Of a stretch of 15,425 nucleotides of DNA, positions 6,520 through 15,159 are shown piece after piece. Position 1 is the first letter of the stretch; the number at the start of each line of letters is the position of its first letter. The position numbers and the translations under genes are program-made. The notes under the pieces are model-generated. The model searched no databases. It had not been told where the DNA came from and saw only the letters and a program-made list of their open reading frames with translations. This DNA is from Bacillota bacterium (GTDB lineage: Bacteria; Bacillota; Dehalobacteriia; UBA4068), in the NCBI GenBank assembly GCA_009778255.1, contig WRKD01000190.1, positions 1 to 15,425 of the forward strand, in the 5' to 3' direction.

Positions 6520-8880
6520 TTATAAATCTAATTCCACCACCGTCACACCGATTCCGCCTTCGTAATTATCGGCTTGACGGTAATTTTTAACCAGCCGATG
6601 ATTGCGCAGATGATCTCGCACCGCTTTTCGCAGTACGCCTGTGCCGCGTCCATGATTAATCCGCAGGGTTTTTATGCCGGCGATGAAAGCGTCGTCTAAA
6701 TACTTCTCTAAAGCTTCCAAAGCTTCCATACTATCCATGCCATGCAGATTCAGCTCGGTTTCCAAGGCTTGTGCCTTGGCAAAACCTAATTGCCCATGAT
6801 TTACGCGACGCGGTGCAGGGCGTTGTTCTGGGGGCTGGGCGGCGCGTAAATCGCCGGTTTTAAGCTTCAATTTAAGTAAACCAACTTGTACACCAATTTC
6901 GTTGTTTTCCGGCGCGGTGATCACATAACCGTATTGGCGTAATTTGGGTAAATATACATAATCCCCCACACTCAGTTTTTCCGGTGCTTCTCCGTCCATC
7001 ACTGGCTGGGGCAATTCCTCTTCTAATTGTTGGCGCCAATCTTTGAGTTTCTTTTGCGCACGTGCATATTCCCGAGCTGCCTCTTGCTCGGTAGCGGCTT
7101 TTGCCACCATATCTTGATACACAGCTTTGCTATGTAAGAGAGTATCTTCCACTATTCGCATGGCTTGTTCATGGGAATCGTGCAAAATTTTTGCTTTTTC
7201 CGCAGCCAGACGTTTCCCTTCTTCATGCAGTTTAGTTTCACGAACCTTGGTCACAATGGCCGCTTTTTCCGCTGCTTCACGTTCTTGCGCCACTTTACGT
7301 CGCAGTTCCTCTAAATTTGCTAAAAGATCTGCCACTTGTGCGTCTTCCTGGGTCAAAAAAGCAGCCGCTTCCTCTATCAGCTCTTCTTGTAAACCCAAGC
7401 GGCGGCTTATCTCAAAGGCATTACTTTTGCCCGGCACACCCATCAGTAAGCGATAAGTGGGAGAAAGTGTGTTTACATCAAATTCTACACTGGCGTTAAT
7501 AAAGCCCGGGCGATTATAGGCGAAAGCTTTTAGTTCACTATAATGGGTGGTAGCTACCAAAAAAACGCCGCGCCGCTGCAAAGAAGCTAAGATGGCCATT
7601 GCTAAAGCTGCTCCTTCGGTGGGGTCGGTGCCGGCGCCTAGTTCATCTAAAAGCACCAGACTGTTCTCTTTTGCTATATTTAAGATTTCTACAATATTCA
7701 CCATATGAGAAGAAAATGTGCTCAAGCTTTGCTCTATACTTTGCTCATCACCAATATCGGCCAGTACACAATTAAAACACGGTATTTCACTTTCAGGTTC
7801 GGCAGGGATATGCAATCCGGAAAGCGCCATTAAAGTCAAAAGGCCAATAGTCTTGAGGCTAACCGTTTTACCGCCGGTATTGGGCCCGGTGATAATCATT
7901 GAGGTATGCTTTTTTCCCAGTTTAACGCTTATTGGCACAACTTGTTTTGCTGGTATGAGGGGGTGCCTTGCCGCCACTAGGTTTAGCGAACCTGTATTAG
8001 TTATTTTAGGCGAGGAAGCATTCATCGCATGGCTTAGCTTGCCTTTAGATAGGATAAAATCGAGCTCGGTTAATAGATTTAAATTTGCGTTCAATTCCGC
8101 GTCAAAACCGCTAATAAGCAGGCTCAAGCCTCGTAGTATAGCGGCTATTTCCGATTCCTCTTCACGGGAAAGCGCTGCCAGCTCATTATTTAGCTCCAAC
8201 ACGGCTAAAGGCTCGATGAAAAGGGTAGCCCCACTGGTGCTAACATCATGAGTTACCCCGGGTATCTGATTACGGTATTCTTGCTTAACTGGCACTACAT
8301 AGCGGCCTTCACGCATGGTTACTAAAGCGTCTTGCAAATATTTATTTGTGGAAGCATTTCTGATAATGCTTTCCAAACGTTCTTTAATTCGTTGTGCAGC
8401 TACACGCATACGACGGCGTATTTGGCCCAGACGATCGCTGGCATTATCCAGCACTTGGTTATCTGCGCCAATGGCTTTTTCTATGGCGCTTTCTATGCTT
8501 TTTAGTACAGTTAGGCTTCGTCCCAGGCCGCTAATAATGGGATAATGGTTTTTCAATTCACCAATAGCAAAACGCGAGAGGCGCGCAGCCCGGCAAAGCG
8601 CCGCCACCTGTAAGAGCGCTTCCGGTTCAAGTATTCCTCCTATATTAAGATGCTTCAAGTGAGGCCGGATATCCCACAGAGGGCCAAGAGAAAAGCTAGG
8701 ATGCAAACGCAAAATTTCCCGCGCTTCTTCTGTAGCGGCTAAGTGTTCGGCAGCCTGATGAGGGTTTGAGGCCGGCTTAAGCTCATAAGCCAGTTCCCGC
8801 GAGCAGGCAAAAGCGGCATAATCAGCTAACATATCAAGTATTTTATGGTATTCTAGTTTATATAAAGACTTTTCTATCAT
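6520..8880 (-). CDS. mutS2: MutS2 ATPase with Smr domain
   Basis: Full-length 786-residue MutS2. The family consists of dimeric ABC-type ATPases first linked to suppression of recombination and more recently, in Bacillus subtilis, to splitting collided ribosomes. Seen: core and lever helices to about residue 300, Walker A GPNTGGKT at 332-339, the ST-E-Q-S-L-S-T-F-S-S-H-M signature around 380-393, and Walker B LVLLDELGAGTDPTEG at 408-423. A His switch lies in ATTHYSELKAF (443-453). A long charged coiled coil spans about 510-625 and a KOW-like segment about 635-680. The C-terminal Smr domain spans about 706-786 with HGRGTG at 743-748. The usual LDLR/LDLH motif reads LNLHG (710-714), with Asp replaced by Asn. 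ATG 8880 overlaps the TAA of the upstream U32 gene by one base, and AGAGGAG inside that gene's last codons is its ribosome-binding site, so the two are translationally coupled. Confidence 0.97.
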   Translation of the reverse strand: MIEKSLYKLEYHKILDMLADYAAFACSRELAYELKPASNPHQAAEHLAATEEAREILRLHPSFSLGPLWDIRPHLKHLNIGGILEPEALLQVAALCRAARLSRFAIGELKNHYPIISGLGRSLTVLKSIESAIEKAIGADNQVLDNASDRLGQIRRRMRVAAQRIKERLESIIRNASTNKYLQDALVTMREGRYVVPVKQEYRNQIPGVTHDVSTSGATLFIEPLAVLELNNELAALSREEESEIAAILRGLSLLISGFDAELNANLNLLTELDFILSKGKLSHAMNASSPKITNTGSLNLVAARHPLIPAKQVVPISVKLGKKHTSMIITGPNTGGKTVSLKTIGLLTLMALSGLHIPAEPESEIPCFNCVLADIGDEQSIEQSLSTFSSHMVNIVEILNIAKENSLVLLDELGAGTDPTEGAALAMAILASLQRRGVFLVATTHYSELKAFAYNRPGFINASVEFDVNTLSPTYRLLMGVPGKSNAFEISRRLGLQEELIEEAAAFLTQEDAQVADLLANLEELRRKVAQEREAAEKAAIVTKVRETKLHEEGKRLAAEKAKILHDSHEQAMRIVEDTLLHSKAVYQDMVAKAATEQEAAREYARAQKKLKDWRQQLEEELPQPVMDGEAPEKLSVGDYVYLPKLRQYGYVITAPENNEIGVQVGLLKLKLKTGDLRAAQPPEQRPAPRRVNHGQLGFAKAQALETELNLHGMDSMEALEALEKYLDDAFIAGIKTLRINHGRGTGVLRKAVRDHLRNHRLVKNYRQADNYEGGIGVTVVELDL

Positions 8881-11357
8881 TATACTCCTCTATGCAAATG
8901 ACCCTTGGTATAATCTTTAATCACTTGTGGTAGTTTTTCTACAGCCTCACGATAACCCCATTCATCTTTTACTGCCAGTTGAAATAAACCGGCTACTCTT
9001 AGAGCATAATGATTCTCATTTAAACGCAGATCTAAACAAAGACGCTTAACACCGGCTGTCAATAAAGCCGGTATTTCTGTAAGTAGGCATAATTGCCGCG
9101 AATTGAAAATATGAGTACGGCAGGCGGCGTCGTTTTTACAGGGGAAGAGAAAACCTTTTTCATCGCATAAAGCATAGGTCTCTTGAGTGCGGCAAGGCGA
9201 TGAACAGGGAGTATTGCCGTCATGCCCGCCTGTTAAGGCGCCTAAAATGCAATGCTCGCTCACCATTAAAGGCAGAGCCCCTTGGGCCATTATTTCTTTT
9301 TCAGCTCCGCGGGAATCAAGGTCTTTTAATTGGGCAAGATTTAGTTCTGGTGAAAGGGCCAAGCGTTTAAAACCTAGTTCACTAAAGAACAGATAACTAT
9401 GAGAATTATAAAGATTAAATCCAGCACCACCATATAAAGGGGCTTTCCAACCTGCGGCTATTGCCAGGTTATATTGTCCGCCATGGTTAAGGCGTAGGGC
9501 TGGCATACGTAAAGCTTGCCAGTCGGCTATACGTTTTATCCATTCTTCTTCTTCTGTGCTGCGGATTATTTGTGGTAGGTTGGCTATAAGCCGCCCCCCC
9601 TCTTTAGCGGCACTTTTGATTAATGCGCGCCAATCTAGCTCATCCGGGCTGTTTCCGGGGGCAAACCCCTCCGTACCGAAATAGATGTCTTTTATACCTG
9701 ATTTAATCAGTAAGGGCAGCAACTCTGAATTATCTATAAGAGCGGAAAGTGCCAGAGGTTTACTCTTGCGGCTTTCTCTACGGCGTTCCTTGTATTTTAA
9801 TGGCCATACCTGAGGTAATGTAGGAGAAGGGCGGGCTGTGGCATTATGACGCTGTTCCATTAAAGCGTTTATTAAATCGCGGCGACAATTATTAAGTACC
9901 GAAACCGGAAGCATAATCCCTTCCGCTAATTCGCCATTTAAAGCGCCTAAGGTATAACCGCTGCCGCCTAAACGTGCTAACTGAGCTTGTACGGTTTGCC
10001 AATCGCAAGTGGTGGTTATAGCTTGTTCCACTATATAGCCGGAAACAACTTCGGCGCTATAGCCGTCTTCATCGCGAGCAGATATTCTTAAAGGTTGCCC
10101 TAGCTCGGCAAAAATATCAAAATCTACTTTTTTTTCCGTTAATTTGGCATAGGAAAGGCGCGCCGTTTGGTTTAGCTTTTCGTCATAGGTTTTGAAAATG
10201 CGGTCTCCTGCTTTGCCGGCGGCTGCGGGTATGGAAACTATTTCTCCGGGAGGTACCGCTTCTACAGCTTCACCGCCTTTATAGAGTTTTTCTACTGTTA
10301 ACCCGTAGCGACCGCCGCTGCTTACCCAGATTTCTAAGCCGTCTCCTATCGTTAAGGGCTGTTCAACCTTTATTACCAACCCCGTTTCTACGCGATTTAG
10401 TACACGGCCCAGGAAAACTCCGCGGTTATTTGGTCTTTTGTAGCTTATTAAAGAAGCTCCGGGGTTACCATCCCAATAGCCGTGGCAAAAATCACGGTTG
10501 AACATTTGCAGTAGTTGGCGTTGCTCTTCTTCTTCTTGATATATGATACGACGTTGGTCAAGTAAACGTAAATAAGTGCCGTAAATGCGGCAGGTAGTAG
10601 CTACATACTCCGGTTTTTTCATTCTTCCTTCTATTTTCCAAGCGGCTAAACCAAGTTCATGTAATTCTTCCAGCCGCCAGTAGCCCACCAGGTCGCGGGA
10701 AGAAAGCAGATAATGCCCCTGTTCTTTGGTGTTAATTGCATCGCCGTGGATATCGGTTAACATATACGGTAAACGGCAGGGTTGGGCACAACGACCACGA
10801 TTGCCGCTGCGCCCGCCAATCATACTGCTCATCAGACATTGACCGGAATAACAAAAGCATAAAGCTCCGTGTATAAAAACTTCCAGTTCTACACCTGCGC
10901 TATCTTGAATAGTTTCAATTTCTTTAAAAGAAAGCTCACGCGCTAATATAATGCGGCTTATTCCTTGTTGGGCCAAAAAACGCGCAGCCGAGGTATTGGT
11001 CACCGTCATTTGGGTGCTGGCATGTACGGGCAAATCTGGCATGTTTTTTTTCAGCAAATACAATAAGCCCATATCTTGTACTATTACGGCATCCAGGCCT
11101 TGGCTATAGTATTTGGCGATAAACTCTAAAGCCGACTGTAATTCACGATCTGAGAGTAGGGTATTGACGGCCAGATATAGTTTTTTGCCATAAAAATGAG
11201 TTAGATGCAGGGCTTGTGTCAATTCGTCTTCAGAAAAATTTTCAGCCAAAGCACGGGCGGAAAACCTATACCCGCCTACATATACAGCGTCTGCCCCATT
11301 AGTTATTGCAGCTTTTAACGCCTCCATATTGCCTGCCGGAGCAAGTAATTCGGTCAT
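8880..11357 (-). CDS. Long U32-family protein with DUF3656-type middle (RlhA-like)
   Basis: An 825-residue cytoplasmic protein of the family named peptidase U32. Experimentally studied members of this family act in RNA hydroxylation: TrhP on tRNA uridine-34 and Escherichia coli RlhA on 23S rRNA C2501. RlhA shares the U32 plus DUF3656 arrangement, so an rRNA-modification role is a fair inference, not a proof. Seen: the start MTELLAPAGNMEALKAAITNGADAVYVGG, and the family signature from EVFIHGALCFCYSGQC to RSGNRGRCAQPCR (159-195) with Cys 167, 169, 174, 190 and 194. A DUF3656-like region spans about 380-500. A second, degenerate U32-like half spans about 535-815. Its HCILGALTGG...PCSSPCR segment (702-723) mirrors the first signature, with further Cys at 731, 740 and 746. 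AAGGGG lies eight bases before ATG 11357. The NIF3-like gene is 15 bases upstream and mutS2 overlaps downstream. Confidence 0.9.
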   Translation of the reverse strand: MTELLAPAGNMEALKAAITNGADAVYVGGYRFSARALAENFSEDELTQALHLTHFYGKKLYLAVNTLLSDRELQSALEFIAKYYSQGLDAVIVQDMGLLYLLKKNMPDLPVHASTQMTVTNTSAARFLAQQGISRIILARELSFKEIETIQDSAGVELEVFIHGALCFCYSGQCLMSSMIGGRSGNRGRCAQPCRLPYMLTDIHGDAINTKEQGHYLLSSRDLVGYWRLEELHELGLAAWKIEGRMKKPEYVATTCRIYGTYLRLLDQRRIIYQEEEEQRQLLQMFNRDFCHGYWDGNPGASLISYKRPNNRGVFLGRVLNRVETGLVIKVEQPLTIGDGLEIWVSSGGRYGLTVEKLYKGGEAVEAVPPGEIVSIPAAAGKAGDRIFKTYDEKLNQTARLSYAKLTEKKVDFDIFAELGQPLRISARDEDGYSAEVVSGYIVEQAITTTCDWQTVQAQLARLGGSGYTLGALNGELAEGIMLPVSVLNNCRRDLINALMEQRHNATARPSPTLPQVWPLKYKERRRESRKSKPLALSALIDNSELLPLLIKSGIKDIYFGTEGFAPGNSPDELDWRALIKSAAKEGGRLIANLPQIIRSTEEEEWIKRIADWQALRMPALRLNHGGQYNLAIAAGWKAPLYGGAGFNLYNSHSYLFFSELGFKRLALSPELNLAQLKDLDSRGAEKEIMAQGALPLMVSEHCILGALTGGHDGNTPCSSPCRTQETYALCDEKGFLFPCKNDAACRTHIFNSRQLCLLTEIPALLTAGVKRLCLDLRLNENHYALRVAGLFQLAVKDEWGYREAVEKLPQVIKDYTKGHLHRGV

Positions 11358-11372
11358 AAATATTCCCCTTAG

Positions 11373-12326
11373 CTAATCTCTTTTAACTCTTATTAATCCG
11401 GAGCCTGCTACAATTTCTATGCCGGCAGCTTCCAGATGATCTAAAAACAAATTCAAGCCTACATTGTCGCTTGCTATATGCCCGGCTATTACCATATTAA
11501 GACGTGCCGCTTTGGCACTTTCTAGCATGGCATCGGTGGCATGCATGCATACCACAGTAGAAATACCTGCTTCAGCTAAAGCTTTCATGTTATCTTTATG
11601 CCCGCTGGTGCCGCCGGTAAAATCTATCATGATTTTTCCCACACTATAGGCGCCGCTGCCGTTGACGATCTGCGCCGGATTATGATACTGTGCGGAAAAG
11701 CGGTATTCCGGTATTTTACGCAGGCTTTTACACAGGTCATCCAGAGTTTGCGGTTCTTCTTTGGCTAAAAAATCGCCTACAAATTTATTTACCAAATTAT
11801 CGCAAGGGGTATGCACGCACATGAAAGCCAGCCCTAATAGCTGCGCCGAGTGTATAGCTCTTAAGTGATTGGAGACGCCAATACTCTTTCGTACCTCTTT
11901 TATACGTTCGTCCATCAGGCTTTCTGCCAGGTTGGGTTTAACCCCTACGCTAGCCAGATACCCGCTTTGTAAATGCATAACATCCGGCAAAGCGGCTAAA
12001 GCTGCGCCCTCTGGATGATGCGCTAAAAGCAAGTTGATTTTGGCGCCGCGATTATTAAGCGCATCTACCACCGCTATTTCACCGCTCTCTATATCTACAC
12101 CGCAGAATAACTTTAATACTTCCAAATCTTCTTCACCACAGAGTATACGGGTATCGGCATAAGGATTATGTAAGGTTTCTTCATCAAAAAAAGATTTATC
12201 TTCTTCATCGAGTTTGCCGAAAGCCTTTTGCGCCTTTTCCAGTTCTTTTTGTACTGCTTTAACTCCGCGTGGGTCATTTTCGATGCCCATTTGAACAGCC
12301 AGCTTATATATATCCTGTAATTTCAT
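11373..12326 (-). CDS. NIF3-family (NGG1p-interacting factor 3-like) metal-binding protein
   Basis: A 317-residue soluble protein of the long NIF3-like type often found in clostridia. NIF3 relatives have a di-metal site and are associated with GTP cyclohydrolase I-type-2 folds, but no reaction is established for this group. Seen: MKLQDIYKLAVQMGIENDPRG at the start, NPYADTRIL at 54-62, LLLAHHPEG at 99-107 (likely metal-binding His 103 and 104), MCVHTPCDN at 169-177, IDFTGGTSG at 234-242, and VIAGHIASDNVGLNLFLD at 279-296 (His 283, Asp 287). The frame stays open to 12386, but I chose ATG 12326 because AAAGGGG lies seven bases before it and the family begins at MKLQDIY. It follows zapA by 68 bases, which contain a hexanucleotide repeat, and precedes the U32 gene by 15 bases. 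Confidence 0.85.
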   Translation of the reverse strand: MKLQDIYKLAVQMGIENDPRGVKAVQKELEKAQKAFGKLDEEDKSFFDEETLHNPYADTRILCGEEDLEVLKLFCGVDIESGEIAVVDALNNRGAKINLLLAHHPEGAALAALPDVMHLQSGYLASVGVKPNLAESLMDERIKEVRKSIGVSNHLRAIHSAQLLGLAFMCVHTPCDNLVNKFVGDFLAKEEPQTLDDLCKSLRKIPEYRFSAQYHNPAQIVNGSGAYSVGKIMIDFTGGTSGHKDNMKALAEAGISTVVCMHATDAMLESAKAARLNMVIAGHIASDNVGLNLFLDHLEAAGIEIVAGSGLIRVKRD

Positions 12327-12372
12327 ATTCCTGCCCCTTTCATGTTTTATGAATACTAAAGTTAAAAGATCA

Positions 12373-12398
12373 AAGCTCAAGCTCAAGCTTAAGCTTAA
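12373..12398 (-). repeat. Tandem hexanucleotide repeat over the zapA stop codon
   Basis: Four consecutive six-base units (AAGCTC twice, AAGCTT twice on the plus strand) run across the end of zapA. On the coding strand they read TAA GCT TAA GCT TGA GCT TGA GCT, placing four stop codons in the zapA frame. The unit is a multiple of three, so gain or loss of copies would leave the ZapA protein unchanged. The RNA could also fold, as CUUAAGC can pair with GCUUGAG. Confidence 0.8.
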
Positions 12399-12646
12399 GG
12401 AAAGATATCTGCCGCATTCAGCATATCGCGATATTCTTCCTTTAAAACCAGCATTTCTTCAGCTATTTGTAAAGCTGCCAACATAGCTGCACGGGTGGTG
12501 GAATAATTGGGGCAACGCACCCGTATAGCGGCTATTTTTTGCGCTACCAATGTGGCGGAAGAGTGTAGAATTTCTTCATCGCCAGAGCCGCGCAAAACAT
12601 ATGTTTGGCCGTCTAACTCTACCTGGATAACAGTTTCCTTTTGCAT
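12395..12646 (-). CDS. zapA: Cell division protein ZapA
   Basis: ZapA is a small cytoplasmic protein that bundles FtsZ filaments and stabilises the division ring. The 83-residue product has the family layout: an N-terminal strand pair (VIQVELDGQTYVLRGSGDEE), a helix with the A-x-x-V-x-x-KI pattern, then the TTRAAMLAALQIAEEMLVLKEEY helix that forms the coiled-coil dimer. Length matches the Bacillus protein (about 85). It sits 43 bases after pheT, the usual place in Bacillota. The upstream sequence is only GCGGGGGT eight bases before ATG, a weak ribosome-binding site that may rely on coupling to pheT translation. The stop codon lies inside a tandem hexanucleotide repeat. Confidence 0.88.
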   Translation of the reverse strand: MQKETVIQVELDGQTYVLRGSGDEEILHSSATLVAQKIAAIRVRCPNYSTTRAAMLAALQIAEEMLVLKEEYRDMLNAADIFP

Positions 12647-12689
12647 TATATATACCCCCGCTAGAACAATTAATATGTAAATATCTCGT

Positions 12690-15107
12690 TTATCTTTGTT
12701 TCAGGTCATAATCCTTTGCCAGCGCACTTATAATACATTTCATGGCTGCATCCGCTTCGGCATCTGTTAAAGTACGCTCGATTGCGCGAAAACTTAAGGA
12801 ATAAGCCAGGCTACGCTGTCCTTTTATAATGGGAGGCCCATCATATATGTCAAACAGTTGCAGTTTTTCTAAAAGAGGGCCGGCTGCCTTCCTTATGGTA
12901 TTTTCAATATCAGTAGCCGCTATATCTGCGTTGCCCACTAATGCTATATCCCGTTCCATGGCAGGGTATTTTGGTAAATCGGAAGAGAGCGGCTCTTGTG
13001 ATTTATTAAACAGCGGCGATTGTTTTAGCTCCGCCACTATGGTAGCAGGCGGCAGATCGTAGTTGGCCGCTGCTCTTGGATGCAATTCGCCCAGTATGCC
13101 AAATTCTTTATCATGCAGCATTACTAAGGCGCTGCGCCCAGGGTGTAAATAAGGGTAAAGCCCAGGCGGAGCTGGCTTAAATTCTAAAACTCCGCTATGA
13201 AAACATTTTACTACCTGCTCTATAAGACCTTTGGCATAGAAATAATCATATGGCTGCCCCGGTGTTTGCCATGAAGATGGGGTGGCGCCACATAGCAGAA
13301 AGCCCCACATTGCTTCCTCTTGGGGAAAGCCTGTGGCGAGGTTATCTGCCGACGGTATATAAATGTACCCTAATTCAAACAGCGCTAAATGCTGGTTGCG
13401 GCGGCTAATATTGCGGCGGGCGCAGTTTAAAAGCCCCGGTAATAGAGAAAGCCGCATTACGCTTTGTTCTTCAGAAAGTGGGTTGGCAAGTGTTAATGGT
13501 TGCATCCAGGGATGATTTTTTACTGTGAGCATTTTTTCTGCTTCATGTGGGCTGATAAAGGTGTAATTTATTGTTTCGTAAAGTCCTAAGCTTACATTTA
13601 AATCTCGTAATCTTTCTTGCTGCCATTGTCTTTTTGTTAAAGACCCCCATGCATTAGAACAGGGCAATGTGGCGGGTATATTATTGTAACCTAATAAGCG
13701 CGCTATTTCTTCGATCAAATCTTCTTGCAGGGTGATATCTTTGCGGTAGCTTGGAATGCTAATGTTGGCGCTATGAGCCTTAATATCGTTTACCGTAAAA
13801 GAGAGGTCATTCATTACTTGTAAAATGGTATCCATGTTATAGGAAGTTCCCAGTACACAGTTAACTTTATCCTGCTCTAAAATTATTTGATAAAGCGGAT
13901 AGTTGTTTTGTTTGCCCACATCTATGGAGCCGCAAGCAGCAGTACCCCCGCAGTATTTTAACATCAATTCCACGGCGCGCTGGGCTGCCCTATCGCAAGC
14001 GCTGATATCGACGCCTTTTTCAAAGCGTAAAGAAGCCTCGGAAACAAGCCCCAATGCGCGGGCGGTACGGCGGATGAGCTCTGGTTTAAAACAGGCCGAT
14101 TCTATTAATACATCTACGGTATCAACAGTTACTTCTGTTTCTGTGCCGCCCATTATTCCGCCAATACATATAGGTTTCTCGCCGTCGCAGATCAAAACCT
14201 CGCCGCCCCGAAAAACCCTTTGTTTGCCGTCTAAGGTTTGCATGGTTTCTGCGGGCAAAGCCGCCCGCACTATAATTTTTTGCTGTGCCAGTTTTTGATA
14301 ATCGAAGGTATGCAGAGGTTGATTAAGCTCGAGCATGACAAAATTACTGATATCCACAATATTATTGATAGGCCGCATGCCCGCCTGTAATAAGTATTGC
14401 TGCAGCCATAGCGGGGAGGGGGCAATTTTTATTCCGCGTACTAATCGTCCAACATAGCGTGGGCAAAGATCCGCGTCATCCACTTCAATACACAGCAATT
14501 CGTCTATAGGTAAACCGGTTTCTTCATACTCCAATACCGGTTCTATTACAGGCAAACCGGTCAGCGCCGCAGCTTCGTAGGCGCAATTGAGCAAGCCCAA
14601 ACAATCGCTGCGGTTGGGAGTGAGGGCGATGTTTAGTACATTATCTTGAAGATCGAGTGCTTGGTTCAAATCTTTACCCAAGGGAAGGTCTTCCGGCAGC
14701 ACCCAAATCCCATCTTGATTGCCGCTATCTAACCCCAATTCAGCTTGAGAGCAGATCATGCCCATCGATACCATGCCTAAGGCTGTTTTGGCTTCTATTT
14801 CAAGACCACCAGGTAAACGGGCTCCGATTTTAGCAAAGGGCACTGTTTGACCGCTTTTAACATTAGGAGCGCCACATATTACGGTATGTATAGCATCGCC
14901 GCTGTCTACGCGGCATACACTTATATGATCGGAAGCCGGATGCGGTTTAGCTTCCAATACTTTAGCAATTACTACCCCTTCTATAGCGGCGGCAAATTCT
15001 TCTACCGACTCTACTTCCAGCCCCGCTAAGGTAAAGCGTTCTGCTAATTCCATTGCGCTAATATCGAGATCGATATAGCGCTTAAGCCATTTGAATGGTA
15101 CTTTCAT
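12690..15107 (-). CDS. pheT: Phenylalanyl-tRNA synthetase beta subunit
   Basis: PheT forms the (alpha-beta)2 phenylalanyl-tRNA synthetase with PheS, charging tRNA-Phe with Phe; the beta chain edits Tyr-tRNA and binds tRNA. The 805-residue product is full length. Seen in order: the N-terminal MKVPFKWLKRYID; a tRNA-binding OB module (about 40-150) containing KPHPASDHISVCRVD and ICGAPNV; the B3/B4 editing module (about 210-390) with MRPINNIVDISNFVMLELNQ and QPLHTFD at 244-269, GGIMGG at 316-321 and EASLRFEKGVD at 357-367. The B5 and core-like domains follow, then a C-terminal ferredoxin-like anticodon-binding domain from about 712 (PKYPAMERDIALV). GAGGAG lies eleven bases before ATG 15107, a slightly long spacing. 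It starts 52 bases after the pheS stop. Regulation is probably set upstream of pheS, outside the window. Confidence 0.98.
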   Translation of the reverse strand: MKVPFKWLKRYIDLDISAMELAERFTLAGLEVESVEEFAAAIEGVVIAKVLEAKPHPASDHISVCRVDSGDAIHTVICGAPNVKSGQTVPFAKIGARLPGGLEIEAKTALGMVSMGMICSQAELGLDSGNQDGIWVLPEDLPLGKDLNQALDLQDNVLNIALTPNRSDCLGLLNCAYEAAALTGLPVIEPVLEYEETGLPIDELLCIEVDDADLCPRYVGRLVRGIKIAPSPLWLQQYLLQAGMRPINNIVDISNFVMLELNQPLHTFDYQKLAQQKIIVRAALPAETMQTLDGKQRVFRGGEVLICDGEKPICIGGIMGGTETEVTVDTVDVLIESACFKPELIRRTARALGLVSEASLRFEKGVDISACDRAAQRAVELMLKYCGGTAACGSIDVGKQNNYPLYQIILEQDKVNCVLGTSYNMDTILQVMNDLSFTVNDIKAHSANISIPSYRKDITLQEDLIEEIARLLGYNNIPATLPCSNAWGSLTKRQWQQERLRDLNVSLGLYETINYTFISPHEAEKMLTVKNHPWMQPLTLANPLSEEQSVMRLSLLPGLLNCARRNISRRNQHLALFELGYIYIPSADNLATGFPQEEAMWGFLLCGATPSSWQTPGQPYDYFYAKGLIEQVVKCFHSGVLEFKPAPPGLYPYLHPGRSALVMLHDKEFGILGELHPRAAANYDLPPATIVAELKQSPLFNKSQEPLSSDLPKYPAMERDIALVGNADIAATDIENTIRKAAGPLLEKLQLFDIYDGPPIIKGQRSLAYSLSFRAIERTLTDAEADAAMKCIISALAKDYDLKQR

Positions 15108-15145
15108 TGCTGTACATGCTCCTCACAATAATATTTGTCATTTGC

Positions 15146-15159
15146 GGCTGAAAGCAGCC
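15146..15159 (-). other. Small hairpin directly after the pheS stop codon
   Basis: On the minus strand GGCTG-CTTT-CAGCC makes a 5-bp GC-rich stem with a four-base loop, beginning immediately after the TAA of pheS. No U tract follows, so it is not a standard terminator. It may be a processing or stability element between pheS and pheT, or may be coincidental. Confidence 0.4.

Noticed and set aside
7718..8251. Plus-strand open frame of 177 codons
   Set aside because: It lies wholly antisense within mutS2, has no ribosome-binding site or recognisable domain, and mutS2 is intact with all family motifs.
13903..14298. Plus-strand open frame of 131 codons
   Set aside because: It is antisense to pheT over its conserved B3/B4 region; the composition is Ser/Pro/Arg-rich as expected for a shadow frame.
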